From NCBI GenBank assembly GCA_937902445.1, contig CALELJ010000230.1, positions 1 to 8,145 on the forward strand: a DNA stretch of 8,145 nucleotides, in the 5' to 3' direction. Positions 1-5,483 of the stretch are shown here, in pieces. The notes below the pieces were generated by a model. It had not been told where the DNA came from. It was given only the letters and a program-made list of their open reading frames with translations, and did not search any database. Every line of letters starts with the position of its first letter. Within the stretch, counting starts at the first letter, position 1. This DNA comes from an uncultured Treponema sp. (lineage in GTDB: Bacteria; Spirochaetota; Spirochaetia; Treponematales; Treponemataceae). The translations under genes and the position numbers were made by a program.

Positions 1-38
1 TACAACATAGCTGAGGCTCACCATATTGTGTGTTATAC
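1..38 (+). repeat. attC-like recombination site, right half only
   Basis: The core GTTATAC at 32-38 is identical to the core at 979-985, and the bases after it are also alike (CGCACAG, then a small hairpin). The left half of the site lies outside the window, so the folded structure cannot be checked. In integrons the crossover falls after the G of this core, so a cassette would start at about position 33. The core differs from the consensus GTTRRRY by having T at the fifth base, as the Vibrio core GTTATGC does. The call depends mainly on similarity to the complete site downstream. Confidence 0.6.
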
Positions 39-41
39 GCA

Positions 42-56
42 CAGCCCACTAGGCTG
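42..56 (+). repeat. Small hairpin just after the attC core, copy 1
   Basis: CAGCC (42-46) and GGCTG (52-56) form a perfect 5-bp stem around the loop CACTA. The same structure with different stem bases follows the second attC at 989-1003. It therefore looks like a conserved part of the cassette 5' end. Confidence 0.55.
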
Positions 57-97
57 GAAGATGGCAAACTTAAGAGTAAAATAGGGAGGATAGTGTC

Positions 98-118
98 ATA
101 CTGAACTTGATTCAGTAT
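98..118. repeat. Perfect 8-bp palindrome, probable dispersed REP-like element
   Basis: ATACTGAA (98-105) and TTCAGTAT (111-118) are perfect inverted repeats around the loop CTTGA. The wider sequence GTCATACTGAACTTGATTC resembles, from memory, short palindromes of the form GTCATNCTGAACTTGNTTCAG dispersed in many bacterial genomes. It lies between a strong Shine-Dalgarno-like GGGAGGA (84-90) and the start codon at 136, which suggests an insertion into the cassette's translation start region. No second copy is visible in the window. Confidence 0.6.
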
Positions 119-135
119 CTCATGAGAAAGAAAAA

Positions 136-927
136 ATGTATTTTGAGAGTTTATGTAAAGAACTTAGCGCATTAAAGGAAATAGAAGGCATAGCTTTAGG
201 TGGTTCTAGAGCTGGAGAATCTTTTGATCAGAACTCAGATTATGATTTATATGTAAGTTCAGTACCTTCAGAAGCTATAAGAAAATCAATTCTGCAAAAG
301 TATTGTTCTTATATGGAAATCGGGAATTCATACTGGGAACTGGAAGATGATTGTACACTTAAAAATGGAATTGATATTGATATTTTATATCGTGATATTA
401 AAACTTTTGAGCAAGGTATTGAAGATGTAGTTGTTCATGCAAACAGTCATAATGGTTATACAACTTGTATGTGGCATAATCTTTTAAACTGCAAAATCCT
501 GCTTGATAAAACTGGTGAACTTACACAATTAAAAGAAAAGTATAATATTCCATATCCCGCTCAACTGAAAAAGAACATTATTGATAGAAATATGAAACTC
601 CTCCATGGATTTTTACCATCATACGAAGGTCAGATTAATAAAGCTTTGAAGCGCGGAGATAAGGTTGCCGTGAATCATAGAATAGCAGCTTTTATGGAAT
701 CTTACTTTGATGTTATTTTTGCCCTTAATGAAATGACACATCCTGGAGAAAAAAGAGAGGTCTTATTTGCAAAAAAAGGGGCAAAAAAACTTCCAGTAAA
801 TTTTGAAGAGAATATTGACAGTTTATTCAGCAGTATTTTTGACGATTCCAAAAAAGAAAATGTACCAAAACTTCTTGCTGATATTGTAGAAAATATCTCC
901 TGTATTATTTGCAGTGTGAACGTATAA
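136..927 (+). CDS. Nucleotidyltransferase-fold protein, integron cassette cargo
   Basis: A 263-residue protein with the N-terminal signature of the pol-beta/MNT nucleotidyltransferase superfamily. GGSRAG (residues 22-27) is followed by SDYDLYV (34-40), giving the metal-binding pair Asp35 and Asp37. A likely third carboxylate is Asp80 or Asp82 in GIDIDILYRD. The C-terminal half is helical and carries no motif I recognise. The layout resembles DUF4037-like proteins and, more distantly, aminoglycoside or lincosamide nucleotidyltransferases, which move nucleotide monophosphates onto small molecules or proteins. The substrate cannot be told from sequence. The ATG at 136 has GAGAAAG (124-130) just upstream; an ATG at 122 is out of frame. 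The TAA at 925-927 lies inside the left arm of the attC, as is typical of cassettes. No promoter is evident, so expression may come from upstream in the array. The gene is visibly more AT-rich than the transporter and helicase genes. Confidence 0.82.
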   Translation: MYFESLCKELSALKEIEGIALGGSRAGESFDQNSDYDLYVSSVPSEAIRKSILQKYCSYMEIGNSYWELEDDCTLKNGIDIDILYRDIKTFEQGIEDVVVHANSHNGYTTCMWHNLLNCKILLDKTGELTQLKEKYNIPYPAQLKKNIIDRNMKLLHGFLPSYEGQINKALKRGDKVAVNHRIAAFMESYFDVIFALNEMTHPGEKREVLFAKKGAKKLPVNFEENIDSLFSSIFDDSKKENVPKLLADIVENISCIICSVNV

Positions 928-985
928 CACGCATTTCAAAACCGACAAACGGTCAAGCCTGCTGCGGTACAACCAGTTGTTATAC
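922..985 (+). repeat. attC-like recombination site, complete
   Basis: The ends GTATAAC (922-928) and GTTATAC (979-985) are exact reverse complements, fitting the outer R boxes of an attC site 64 bp long. Inside, ACCG at 941-944 can pair with the CGGT at 965-968 with a register offset, as expected of imperfect L boxes. A local ACCG/CGGT hairpin (941-953) occupies the variable centre. The site overlaps the stop codon of the upstream gene and is followed by CGCACAG and a hairpin, exactly as after the first core. I infer an integron cassette boundary at about 979/980. Confidence 0.68.
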
Positions 986-988
986 GCA

Positions 989-1003
989 CAGTTCACTGGA
1001 CTG
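989..1003 (+). repeat. Small hairpin just after the attC core, copy 2
   Basis: CAGTT (989-993) pairs with GACTG (999-1003) around the loop CACTG, with one G-T wobble. Compared with copy 1 (CAGCC/GGCTG), both sides of the stem have changed in a way that keeps pairing. This supports a conserved structure rather than just conserved sequence. Confidence 0.55.
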
Positions 1004-1020
1004 GAAGAGGAAGTAAGTAC

Positions 1021-1034
1021 GCGACATTCGTCGC
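1021..1034. repeat. Short perfect inverted repeat
   Basis: GCGAC and GTCGC flank the loop ATTC, about 50 bases before the next gene start. No T tract follows, so it is not a typical terminator. Its function is unknown; it may be a 5' leader hairpin of the cassette transcript. Confidence 0.4.
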
Positions 1035-1084
1035 TTATTTAAATCAACAGAAATTATTTTAAATAAAAAAAGGAGAGTTTATTT

Positions 1085-1414
1085 ATGAATCTTTATCAAA
1101 GAACTTATTTCATAAGTATTTTAGTATGTGCTATCGTTTTTCTTGCCATTTCATTTTACGCTTTTTTATCAAAAAATCCGATTAATTTTTGGGCAGGAGA
1201 AAAAATATCTGCCAGCCAGGTAACTGATGTAAAAAAGTATAATCAAGCAAATGGTAAAATGTGGATAATTTATGGAATATGCTGGTTGATTGCTGCAATA
1301 ATAGGTCTGTTTAATATTAGAATCAGTGCGATTGTTGTAGTGGTTTTCTGTGTAGGAGTTGTTATACTGATTTTAGTAAATAAAAAAATCAGAAAGCAAT
1401 ATTTTAAAATTTAA
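1085..1414 (+). CDS. Small three-helix membrane protein, cassette-like
   Basis: A 109-residue protein with three likely transmembrane helices at about residues 7-28, 59-77 and 79-98, and a basic C-terminus (KKIRKQYFKI). The loop after helix 1 reads NPINFWAGEKI and leads to VTDVKKYNQANGKMW (46-60). From memory this resembles small SdpI/DUF3784-like membrane proteins, but I cannot assign a function. AGGAGAG at 1071-1077 is a strong ribosome binding site seven bases before the ATG. The gene follows the second attC by about 100 bp, so it is probably the cargo of the next cassette, but no closing attC is visible after its stop. It converges with the minus-strand gene 16 bp away, with no clear terminator between. 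It is strongly AT-rich. Confidence 0.75.
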   Translation: MNLYQRTYFISILVCAIVFLAISFYAFLSKNPINFWAGEKISASQVTDVKKYNQANGKMWIIYGICWLIAAIIGLFNIRISAIVVVVFCVGVVILILVNKKIRKQYFKI

Positions 1415-1430
1415 TTGACTAATAATATTT

Positions 1431-1670
1431 TTAGCGATAAATCAGAGGATACTCTTCCGGATTTTCAAGACTTTCTAATTCAATATCTGCATCCAGCTCT
1501 TCCCAATGAAGGTCTCCAGAAAAGTCTGTTGTAAAATTAACGATTTGACTTGGAGTTGCAGTTTCAAAAACAGGATATTCTTTATCGTTTGTGAGTAGCC
1601 AGATTCCGAAAGGTGAAATATTAGCTACTTCTGTTTTAGTTGCAACAAAAGTGCTTGTTCCAGTCTGCAT
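1431..1670 (-). CDS. DUF2442-like small protein
   Basis: A 79-residue acidic protein. The segments KTEVANISPFGIWLL (12-26), NDKEYPVFETA, LHWEELDADIELESL and ENPEEYPLIYR match what I remember of the DUF2442 family, where the ends are conserved (ISxxGIWLL; LDVDLELDSLENPEKYPL). Such genes often sit beside a DUF4160 gene in pairs resembling toxin-antitoxin modules, but no DUF4160 gene is adjacent here. The middle appears about seven residues shorter than relatives I recall (KEY-P-VF rather than KEYFLP...PWF), possibly an in-frame deletion. The ATG at 1670 lacks a well-placed ribosome binding site: AGGAGG lies about 19 bases upstream (1690-1695). The frame stays open upstream for about 21 codons through a GGGGACAG repeat, without a usable start that I can see. 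The gene may be a remnant. Confidence 0.65.
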   Translation of the reverse strand: MQTGTSTFVATKTEVANISPFGIWLLTNDKEYPVFETATPSQIVNFTTDFSGDLHWEELDADIELESLENPEEYPLIYR

Positions 1671-1677
1671 TAAAGAA

Positions 1678-1695
1678 CAACGGGGACAGCCTCCT
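1678..1695 (+). repeat. GGGGACAG-type repeat motif, divergent copy
   Basis: The sequence begins ACAACGGGGACAG like the two copies at 2724 and 2818 but ends CCTCCT instead of ACCCC. It sits in the 69-bp space between the divergent DUF2442-like and EamA genes. The first 13 bases match the other copies exactly, which argues for common origin. Confidence 0.7.
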
Positions 1696-1739
1696 AAGCA
1701 ATCCGGTAATTGTCTTTGTGACGGAAGTTTAATATTCTA

Positions 1740-2651
1740 ATGGCTATGAAAAATTTGAATTTGAAATATATCTTCAGCGCAGGACTTATGCTGACTGCCG
1801 CAATTTGGGGATTCGCATTTGTAATTGTTAAGGACAGCCTGAACTATATCGGCCCTACATGGATGGTAGGAATACGGTTTACAATCGCTGCGGTATGCCT
1901 TTCTTTGATTTTCATTTCACGCTTCAGACATCTGAAAAAAAAAATATTCATCCACGGATGCCTGCTTGGTGTGTTTCTTTTCACGGCCTATGAAACCCAG
2001 ACCATCGGCTGCGATTATACGACTGCGGGAAAAAACGCTTTTTTGACTACCATATATGTAATCCTCGTTCCGCTTTTGGGATGGCCTGTCTTTAAAAAAA
2101 GACCTCAGTGGTTTGTATGGGTTGCGGCTTTTCTTTCCGTTACAGGAATCGCCCTGCTTGCCCTGAATGGCGAAACCGGAGCCTGGTATCTGATGAACAA
2201 GGGAGATGTCCTCACTCTTGTCTGCGGATTCTTTTATGCCGTCCATATTATTGCCGGTGCCTTTTTTGTAAAGGATGAGGATGTGATTCTTCTGACTGTT
2301 TTCCAGTTTATGGTCGCCGGAATTCTTGGACTGCTTATGGCGCCTTTTATGGATGGTGCGCTTGAGTTCAGCCTTTTTACAAACAGGAATGTTGTTGTCT
2401 CTTTGCTTTATCTTGGACTTCTAAGTTCCATGCTTGCTTTCTGTCTTCAGAACGCCGGGTTAAAATATGTTCCGTCGTCGATAGCATCTTTGTTTTTGTC
2501 CCTCGAATCTGTCTTTGGAGTCATTTTCAGCAGCTTGATTTTAGGAGAACGTTTGACGGTAAAGATGCTTGCTGGCTGTATACTGATTTTCTTTGCCATC
2601 CTTATTGCGGAAGTCATTCCAGGCTTCGTAAAGAAAAATCCTGAAAATTAG
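1740..2651 (+). CDS. EamA/DMT-family inner-membrane transporter
   Basis: A 303-residue polytopic protein with the ten-helix pattern of the drug/metabolite transporter superfamily, built of two EamA repeats (roughly residues 13-140 and 155-292). Family-like signatures are AAIWGFAFVIVKDSL near the start of repeat 1, GIRFTIAA in helix 2, TTAGKNAFLTTIYVILVPLLGW in helix 4, and SLESVFGVIFSSLILGERLT plus LAGCILIFFAILIAE in the last helices. Such proteins usually export amino acids, metabolites or drugs; the substrate cannot be predicted. GGAAG (1723-1727) precedes the ATG at 1740. An in-frame ATG at 1746 is a possible alternative. The gene is a single transcription unit ended by a strong terminator at 2677. 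An A10 run at 1935-1944 within the frame could be prone to slippage, but the frame is intact. Confidence 0.9.
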   Translation: MAMKNLNLKYIFSAGLMLTAAIWGFAFVIVKDSLNYIGPTWMVGIRFTIAAVCLSLIFISRFRHLKKKIFIHGCLLGVFLFTAYETQTIGCDYTTAGKNAFLTTIYVILVPLLGWPVFKKRPQWFVWVAAFLSVTGIALLALNGETGAWYLMNKGDVLTLVCGFFYAVHIIAGAFFVKDEDVILLTVFQFMVAGILGLLMAPFMDGALEFSLFTNRNVVVSLLYLGLLSSMLAFCLQNAGLKYVPSSIASLFLSLESVFGVIFSSLILGERLTVKMLAGCILIFFAILIAEVIPGFVKKNPEN

Positions 2652-2676
2652 TATCTGAAATTTAATTATACTATAC

Positions 2677-2711
2677 AAAGGTCTTGAAGGATGAATTCAA
2701 GGCCTTTTTTT
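2677..2711 (+). terminator. Rho-independent terminator of the EamA gene
   Basis: A 12-bp stem (2677-2688 with 2696-2707, one G-T wobble) with a seven-base loop runs into a T tract at 2705-2711. It starts 25 bases after the stop codon at 2651. Confidence 0.9.
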
Positions 2712-2723
2712 ATTATGAACAAG

Positions 2724-2741
2724 ACAACGGGGACAGACCCC
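2724..2741 (+). repeat. RAYT-associated-type motif, copy 1 of doublet
   Basis: ACAACGGGGACAGACCCC, identical over 18 bases to the copy at 2818-2835. GGGG and CCCC can pair around ACAGA to make a minimal hairpin. Motifs of this form are, from memory, common near REP-associated tyrosine transposases; such a gene begins at 7678. Confidence 0.8.
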
Positions 2742-2793
2742 GGGCGAAAGCACTTGATTTAATAGAAGCCAAAATCAGCTTGAACTTTCGCCC
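2742..2793 (+). repeat. Long hairpin between the two repeat copies
   Basis: GGGCGAAAG (2742-2750) pairs perfectly with CTTTCGCCC (2785-2793). Inside, TGATTT (2755-2760) can pair with AAATCA (2772-2777). The outer stem begins directly after motif copy 1. There is no T tract, so it is not a terminator. Confidence 0.65.
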
Positions 2794-2816
2794 CAAGAAT
2801 TATAAGACAATTCTTG
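2794..2816 (+). repeat. Second hairpin between the two repeat copies
   Basis: CAAGAATT (2794-2801) and AATTCTTG (2809-2816) are perfect inverted repeats around ATAAGAC. It abuts the first hairpin on one side and motif copy 2 on the other, so the whole 2724-2835 block is tightly packed structure. Confidence 0.65.
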
Positions 2817-2817
2817 A

Positions 2818-2835
2818 ACAACGGGGACAGACCCC
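2818..2835 (+). repeat. RAYT-associated-type motif, copy 2 of doublet
   Basis: An exact 18-base direct repeat of copy 1, 94 bp downstream in the same orientation. It closes a repeat-hairpin-hairpin-repeat module resembling REP doublets (BIMEs). The promoter of the transporter operon begins 32 bases later. Confidence 0.8.
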
Positions 2836-2867
2836 TAAAACAGGAACAGCGGATATCAGAGTCGTTC

Positions 2868-2897
2868 TTGAAATAGTGAATTATTATTCTATATAAT
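2868..2897 (+). promoter_or_regulatory. Sigma70-type promoter of the ABC operon
   Basis: TTGAAA (2868-2873) and a perfect TATAAT (2892-2897) are 18 bases apart, about 30 bases before the first gene of the operon. The predicted transcript would have a short leader of roughly 25 bases with the ribosome binding site TTGGAGA. Confidence 0.7.
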
Positions 2898-2927
2898 AGG
2901 TAATTATTTTTTATCTTGGAGACAAAA

Positions 2928-3737
2928 ATGAAAAAGATTGTATTTGCCACATTTGCAGCCATGGCTCTTGTTGCATTTTCTTCATGTTCAAAGAGCAATA
3001 AGGTTCAGAAAGGTGAATTTACACAGGAAGCTGGAAAGCTTAAGATCGCAATGGAAGTTGGATATCCTCCATTTGAATATTACGCAGAAGACGGAAAGAC
3101 ACCAGCCGGTTTTGACGTTGAACTTGGTAAGGAGATTGCAAAGCGTCTCGGTCTTGAAGCTGAATTCCTTGATGTCGCATGGGACGGAATTTTTGCAGGC
3201 CTTACAACTGACCGCTACGATGTAGTCATGTCAGCTGCAACAATTACTCCGGAACGTCAGGCTGCCTATGACTTCTCTCAGCCTTACATTGGAAACGGAC
3301 AGGCCCTTATCCTTCAGAAGGATTCAACACTTCCATGGAACAAGCCGGAAGATGCCGCTGGAAAGAAAATCGGTTACCAGGCAGAAACAACATCTGACTT
3401 TTTCATTGAAAAGTATGCCGCTGCACACAACTTTGAATTCATTCCTTGTGAATACGACAAGGTTATGAATGCTTATGACGACCTTAAGTTTGGCCGCATT
3501 GACTGTGTTGTAAGTGACAATCTTGTTTCAGTTTCATACCTCAATGTTCCAAATTCAGAATTCAAGCGCGTATGGACAGGAACTCCTGACGAATACTTTG
3601 GTGTCTGCATGAAGCAGGGCAACAAGGCTCTTCAGGACAAAATCAACAAGGCTATCGATGACATGAAGGCAGACGGAACCATGGCAAAAATCTACATCCA
3701 GATTTTTGGTGAAGATCTTTCTGATTCGATTAAATAA
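2928..3737 (+). CDS. Amino-acid ABC transporter substrate-binding lipoprotein
   Basis: A 269-residue family 3 extracellular solute-binding protein (SBP_bac_3) that would capture a polar amino acid and deliver it to the permease encoded next. The N-terminus MKK, hydrophobic stretch and LVAFSSC give a lipoprotein signal with Cys20 as the lipidated residue. The mature domain shows GYPPFEYY (45-52), GFDVELGKEIAKRLG (61-75), WDGIFAGL, then SAATITPERQAAYDFSQPY (102-120), where Arg110 would grip the ligand carboxylate. GYQAETTS (149-156) and DCVVSDNLV with Asp197, the usual amino-group ligand, follow. I place the start at ATG 2928, because TTG 2916 belongs to the ribosome binding site GGAGA. The permease gene follows after 24 bp. 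The exact amino acid cannot be predicted. Confidence 0.93.
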   Translation: MKKIVFATFAAMALVAFSSCSKSNKVQKGEFTQEAGKLKIAMEVGYPPFEYYAEDGKTPAGFDVELGKEIAKRLGLEAEFLDVAWDGIFAGLTTDRYDVVMSAATITPERQAAYDFSQPYIGNGQALILQKDSTLPWNKPEDAAGKKIGYQAETTSDFFIEKYAAAHNFEFIPCEYDKVMNAYDDLKFGRIDCVVSDNLVSVSYLNVPNSEFKRVWTGTPDEYFGVCMKQGNKALQDKINKAIDDMKADGTMAKIYIQIFGEDLSDSIK

Positions 3738-3761
3738 AAACTTGATGGAGTCCTGTTTTAT

Positions 3762-4421
3762 ATGGAAACAATGAATAAAATTATAAAATGGATACCTCAG
3801 CTTTTGGCCGGTGCCAGAATTACAATCTTACTTACACTGTGTTCTGTAGTTGCAGGACTCATAATCAGTATTTTTCTTGCTCTTGGAACTCTTTCCAAAA
3901 ACAAGATCATCCGCAATTTCTGTAAAGGTTACGTTTTCTTTTTCCGCGGAACTCCATTGCTCATGCAGCTTTACTTTGTCTACTATGGACTTCCCCAGAT
4001 CAGCCGTGCACTTACAATCAACAACCAGTTCCTTGCGGCATTCATTGCCTTTGGACTTAACAGTTCCGCATACTGCTGTGAGATCATCCGTGCTGCGATT
4101 CAGTCCATCGACAAGGGACAGTTTGAGGCAGGCAAGGTTCTTGGCCTCAACTATTTCCAGACAATGAGGCTTGTAATTCTTCCTCAGTCTATCCGCCGTT
4201 TGATTCCGCCTGTAGGAAATGAATTCATCATGATGCTCAAGGATGCTTCCCTTGTTTCGCTCATTGCACTTGCAGACATCACAAAGGTTACAAGAAGCAT
4301 TCAGTCTTCTACTGCATCGTCGATGGTTTACATTCCGGCAATGATTCTTTACTTGATCATCACTGCGGTGTTTACGTTTGTATTCCATGTGCTTGAAAAG
4401 AAGCATTCAATTTACGAATAG
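3762..4421 (+). CDS. Amino-acid ABC transporter permease (HisM/GlnP type)
   Basis: A 219-residue inner-membrane permease of the polar amino-acid uptake family, forming the channel as a homodimer. Near the N-terminus, GARITILLTLCSVVAGLIIS is the typical first helix. FFRGTPLLMQLYFVYYGLP (60-78) is the family signature after helix 2. The cytoplasmic EAA loop that docks the ATPase reads EAGKVLGLNYFQTMRLVILP (122-141), with the conserved Gly and LP. NEFIMMLKDASLVSLIAL (153-170) is also characteristic. TGGAG at 3746-3750 supports the ATG at 3762; an ATG at 3771 is the alternative. It is co-transcribed with the binding protein and the ATPase (12 bp to the preferred ATPase start). A single permease gene suggests a homodimeric channel. 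Confidence 0.94.
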   Translation: METMNKIIKWIPQLLAGARITILLTLCSVVAGLIISIFLALGTLSKNKIIRNFCKGYVFFFRGTPLLMQLYFVYYGLPQISRALTINNQFLAAFIAFGLNSSAYCCEIIRAAIQSIDKGQFEAGKVLGLNYFQTMRLVILPQSIRRLIPPVGNEFIMMLKDASLVSLIALADITKVTRSIQSSTASSMVYIPAMILYLIITAVFTFVFHVLEKKHSIYE

Positions 4422-4433
4422 AAGGTGGCTGAA

Positions 4434-5192
4434 ATGAGTATGATTACAACAAAAGATATCGATGTAAGTTTCGGTCAGCTTCATGTCCTGAAGGGTGTTA
4501 ATCTTGAAGTGAAACCTCAGGAAGTTGTCTGCATCATCGGTCCAAGCGGAAGCGGAAAATCAACGTTCCTTCGTTCCCTCATCCATCTTGAGCACATCGA
4601 CAACGGTGTCATTGAAATTGAAGGAAAAGAAATCGCACACAAGGAACACAAGTCTTCGAAACTTCATATTTCAAGCAAGGAACGCCGCAAGAGACTCCTG
4701 AATGTTGGGATGGTTTTCCAGAAGTTCAATTTGTTTCCACACATGACTGCCCTTGAGAACACGATGGTATCTCCGATGAATGTTCTTGGAAAGTCTAAGG
4801 AAGATGCCCTCGCAAAGGGAATTGAACTTTTGAATGCGGTAGGTCTTGGAGACAAACTTGATTCATATCCAAACAAACTTTCAGGCGGTCAGCAGCAGCG
4901 TGTTGCCATTGCCCGTGCCCTTGCAATGGATCCTAAAATCATGCTTTTTGATGAACCTACATCAGCACTGGATCCGGAACTTGTAGGCGAAGTTCTTTCC
5001 GTAATGAAGAAGCTTGCGGAAAGCGGAATGACAATGATTGTCGTCACCCACGAAATGGGATTTGCCCGCGAAGTTGCGGACCGCGTTCTCTTCATGGATG
5101 GTGGAAACATCGTGGAAGAGGGAACTCCGGATGAAATCTTCAACGCACCAAAAAGCGACAGGTTGAAGCAGTTCCTTAAGGCCGTGCTCTAA
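4434..5192 (+). CDS. Amino-acid ABC transporter ATPase (GlnQ/HisP type)
   Basis: A 252-residue nucleotide-binding subunit that powers uptake through the adjacent permease. All motifs are present: Walker A GPSGSGKS (36-43), Q-loop VFQKFNLFPHMT with Gln96, signature LSGGQQQR (149-156), Walker B IMLFDEPTSALD with Glu174, and H-loop His206 in VVTHEMG. FNLFPHMTALENTM is diagnostic of the polar amino-acid branch. The segment at residues 66-88, between the second strand and the Q-loop, is rich in Lys and somewhat extended. I choose ATG 4434, because AAGGTGG at 4422-4428 is the ribosome binding site and would overlap a GTG start at 4425; ATG 4440 is also possible. It is the last gene of the operon, followed by a terminator. 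Confidence 0.94.
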   Translation: MSMITTKDIDVSFGQLHVLKGVNLEVKPQEVVCIIGPSGSGKSTFLRSLIHLEHIDNGVIEIEGKEIAHKEHKSSKLHISSKERRKRLLNVGMVFQKFNLFPHMTALENTMVSPMNVLGKSKEDALAKGIELLNAVGLGDKLDSYPNKLSGGQQQRVAIARALAMDPKIMLFDEPTSALDPELVGEVLSVMKKLAESGMTMIVVTHEMGFAREVADRVLFMDGGNIVEEGTPDEIFNAPKSDRLKQFLKAVL

Positions 5193-5219
5193 TTCAATAA
5201 TCGGTTCGTAACCAAATAG

Positions 5220-5259
5220 ATCTTCTGTATACCCCGAAGGTGTGCAGGAGATTTTTTTT
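5220..5259 (+). terminator. Rho-independent terminator of the ABC operon
   Basis: A 14-bp stem (5220-5233 with 5239-5252, three G-T wobbles) with loop CCGAA is followed by eight T residues (5252-5259). It lies 27 bases after the ATPase stop codon. Confidence 0.9.
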
Positions 5260-5483
5260 GTATAATCCACTTGTGTAAAATGTCAAAAAACTGTAGTATT
5301 TGCAAACATTTTACATTATTTGTCATGTCTGTCTAAAGACCGCATCTTTTCTTTTGGAAGTTTGTCATTCAAAATGCCGCTTCCATGGTCACGGGTTTGG
5401 AAATCAAAGAGAGAATATATTAGAGGCGATGTACGCGCCACTTCTATGCGGTTACAGACTTTCATGAACGAAAGAGGTATCGT
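5260..5483 (+). promoter_or_regulatory. Promoter and structured leader of the RNA helicase gene
   Basis: This 224-bp stretch holds no convincing gene. TTGTGT (5271-5276) and TAGTAT (5294-5299), 17 bases apart, make a plausible but weak promoter, which would give a leader near 180 bases. TGGAAG (5355-5360) can pair with CTTCCA (5380-5385). The same CTTCCA can instead pair with TGGAA at 5398-5402, so the two hairpins exclude each other. A further hairpin, GGCG/CGCC, lies near 5424-5438. AAGAGG (5472-5477) is the ribosome binding site. Long structured leaders are known for cold-induced DEAD-box helicase genes; regulation here is an inference. Confidence 0.45.

Larger units (their letters stand above)
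33..979 (+). mobile_element. Complete integron-type gene cassette
   Basis: The segment between the two predicted crossover points is 947 bp. It holds one gene reading toward its own attC, the standard cassette layout. No integrase gene is in the window, so the assignment depends on the two attC-like sites. The cassette also contains the post-attC hairpin (42-56) and the palindrome (98-118). Confidence 0.6.

Noticed and set aside
61..84. Seven-codon open frame (MANLRVK) ending at the GGGAGGA sequence
   Set aside because: It could be a leader peptide, but it has no clear ribosome binding site and is too short to support.
1361..1367. A GTTATAC core inside the small membrane protein gene
   Set aside because: It lies in the coding sequence of the third helix. 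The only left partner is an imperfect GTATAAT at 1236, 131 bp away, with no internal pairing. Chance in AT-rich DNA is more likely than an attC.
1710..1738. TTGTCT-N17-TATTCT as promoter of the EamA gene
   Set aside because: The transcript would start at or after the ATG at 1740, requiring a leaderless message; the GGAAG upstream of the ATG argues against this.
2724..2835. CRISPR-like array
   Set aside because: There are only two repeats, the spacer between them is 76 bases and consists of hairpins, and no cas gene is present.
2684..2896. 70-codon open frame starting with TTG in the intergenic region
   Set aside because: It starts inside the terminator stem, runs through both repeat copies and hairpins, has no ribosome binding site and ends in the next promoter. 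It is a by-product of repeat DNA.
2916..2930. TTG 2916 as start of the binding lipoprotein
   Set aside because: These bases form the ribosome binding site (TTGGAGA) for ATG 2928, which gives a normal lipoprotein signal starting MKK.
3828..4406. 192-codon minus-strand open frame opposite the permease
   Set aside because: A Cys/Lys/Arg-rich antisense shadow of a clear permease gene, with no domain of its own.
4425..4436. GTG 4425 as start of the ATPase
   Set aside because: The GTG overlaps the AAGGTGG ribosome binding site; ATG 4434 has proper spacing.
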